Shown piece by piece: positions 6,261-7,010 of a DNA stretch of 7,010 bases. Numbering within the stretch: the stretch's first letter is position 1; each line of letters starts with the position of its first letter. Position numbers and translations under genes: made by a program. Where the stretch lies: positions 1 through 7,010 of the forward strand of contig DOXE01000048.1 of assembly GCA_003519205.1 (NCBI GenBank), read 5' to 3'. Source of the DNA: Chloroflexota bacterium (GTDB taxonomy: Bacteria; Chloroflexota; Anaerolineae; Promineifilales; Promineifilaceae). The notes below the pieces were generated by a model. The model did not search any database, was not told the origin of the DNA, and saw only the letters and a program-made list of their open reading frames with translations.

Positions 6261-7010
6261 ATGAGTACATTGGTGACCAGGTTAAAGACGGGCGGGGTGG
6301 AACATGTGGACAATGCGCCGACGTTGGAAGTGAGTGATGTTTCCGTAGTTTATGCCTCCGGGACAAATGGCCTCACATCAATGTCCAGCCGGCTGCCAGA
6401 TGGCAACTACTACGCACTCGAAGATATCTCCTTTCGGGTAGACGCTGGACGGCAAGTGGCAGTCGTCGGACCAAATGGTGCGGGCAAGAGTACATTATTT
6501 AAAGTCATCGTCGGAACGATTAAGCCGAATAAGGGGAGCGTCAACGTATTCGGCCATGATCCGGACTGCCATATTTGTATTGCCTACGTACCTCAACGGA
6601 ACCAGATTGACTGGGCTTTTCCGGTTACAGTCGAAGATGTCGTCATGATGGGCCGGGTTGGCCAAATTGGCCTATTTCGTTGGCCCCGTCGCCAAGACTG
6701 GCAGATCGTTCGGGAAAGCCTGGATCGTGTACATGCATCTCACCTGGCTAAGAAGCAAATTGGAGAGCTCTCCGGGGGCCAACAACAGCGGGTTTTTATC
6801 GCCCGAGCTTTGGCTCAAGGAGCGGATCTGTTGTTGATGGATGAACCGTTTTCAGGTCTGGATGCCCCCAGCCATGACGCCATTCTCGATATCTTAGGCT
6901 CCTTACGAGGCGATGCCGTGACGGTAATGGTCGCCACGCATGACCTGAATTTAGCAGGCGAGTATTTCGATCTAGTGATGTTACTCAATCAGCATATCGT
7001 GGCTTACGGC
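6261..7010 (+). CDS. Mn/Zn-type ABC importer ATPase, C-terminus cut by the window edge
   Basis: The open frame gives 250 residues to the edge with no stop. ATPase motifs are in order: candidate A-loop Tyr31, Walker A GPNGAGKST (70-78), Q-loop VPQR (Gln112), signature LSGGQ (170-174), Walker B LLLMDEP (190-196), D-loop GLD (199-201) and switch His227. The segment IDWAFPVTVEDVVMMGR (115-131) is typical of the manganese/zinc cluster of metal ABC ATPases (MntB/TroB/ZnuC-like). It should drive uptake with a membrane permease and a metal-binding protein, expected next to it outside the window. Manganese versus zinc cannot be decided here. Only a few C-terminal residues are probably missing. Between Tyr31 and Walker A there is about 15-20 residues more than usual (around 32-51), a Gly/Ser-rich insert. 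The ATG has GGGG 7 bases upstream and is preferred over an in-frame TTG at 6243. Confidence 0.92.
   Translation, partial: MSTLVTRLKTGGVEHVDNAPTLEVSDVSVVYASGTNGLTSMSSRLPDGNYYALEDISFRVDAGRQVAVVGPNGAGKSTLFKVIVGTIKPNKGSVNVFGHDPDCHICIAYVPQRNQIDWAFPVTVEDVVMMGRVGQIGLFRWPRRQDWQIVRESLDRVHASHLAKKQIGELSGGQQQRVFIARALAQGADLLLMDEPFSGLDAPSHDAILDILGSLRGDAVTVMVATHDLNLAGEYFDLVMLLNQHIVAYG

Overview
The window reads as ordinary bacterial chromosome of moderate GC, with no RNA gene, insertion sequence or CRISPR array that I can see. The best guess at a host is a member of the Chloroflexota (Anaerolineae-like). This rests on remembered resemblances: a Pro/Thr-linker lipoprotein with a CP...AAEQPFEGG stretch, an uncharacterised winged-helix AAA+ ATPase, and an NTT-like carrier fused to HEAT repeats and a cyclic-nucleotide domain. 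It is an inference, not a proof.

Left part (1-5577): four genes on the minus strand, so transcription runs right to left. In that order they are the 1037-residue carrier/HEAT/cNMP fusion (2464-5577), a winged-helix AAA+ ATPase (1038-2363, GTG start with a strong ribosome binding site), a two-helix potassium channel (418-771) and the N-terminal part of a secreted lipoprotein that runs off the left edge (1-398). The lipoprotein is easy to miss because its frame is open at the window edge and a decoy open frame lies on the other strand. Channel and lipoprotein are about 20-40 bases apart and are probably co-transcribed. The 100-base and 266-base gaps around the ATPase gene suggest separate or only partly coupled transcription.

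Right part (5578-7010): a divergent spacer of about 200 bases with a candidate promoter for the fusion gene and a bulged inverted repeat, then two plus-strand genes. The first is a small zinc-ribbon protein of the DUF2082 type (5779-6021). After a 239-base spacer comes the ATPase of a manganese/zinc-type ABC importer (6261 to the right edge, incomplete). The importer has a near-consensus promoter (6168-6195) immediately followed by two tandem Fur-box-like palindromes (6196-6227), an arrangement that predicts metal-dependent repression.

Functional reading: ion and metal handling recurs (K+ channel, Mn/Zn uptake, zinc ribbon), and the fusion protein looks like a membrane carrier controlled by a cytoplasmic nucleotide sensor. 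I see no clear multi-gene novel system. The most notable items are the three-part fusion protein, its ATPase neighbour and the tandem operator.
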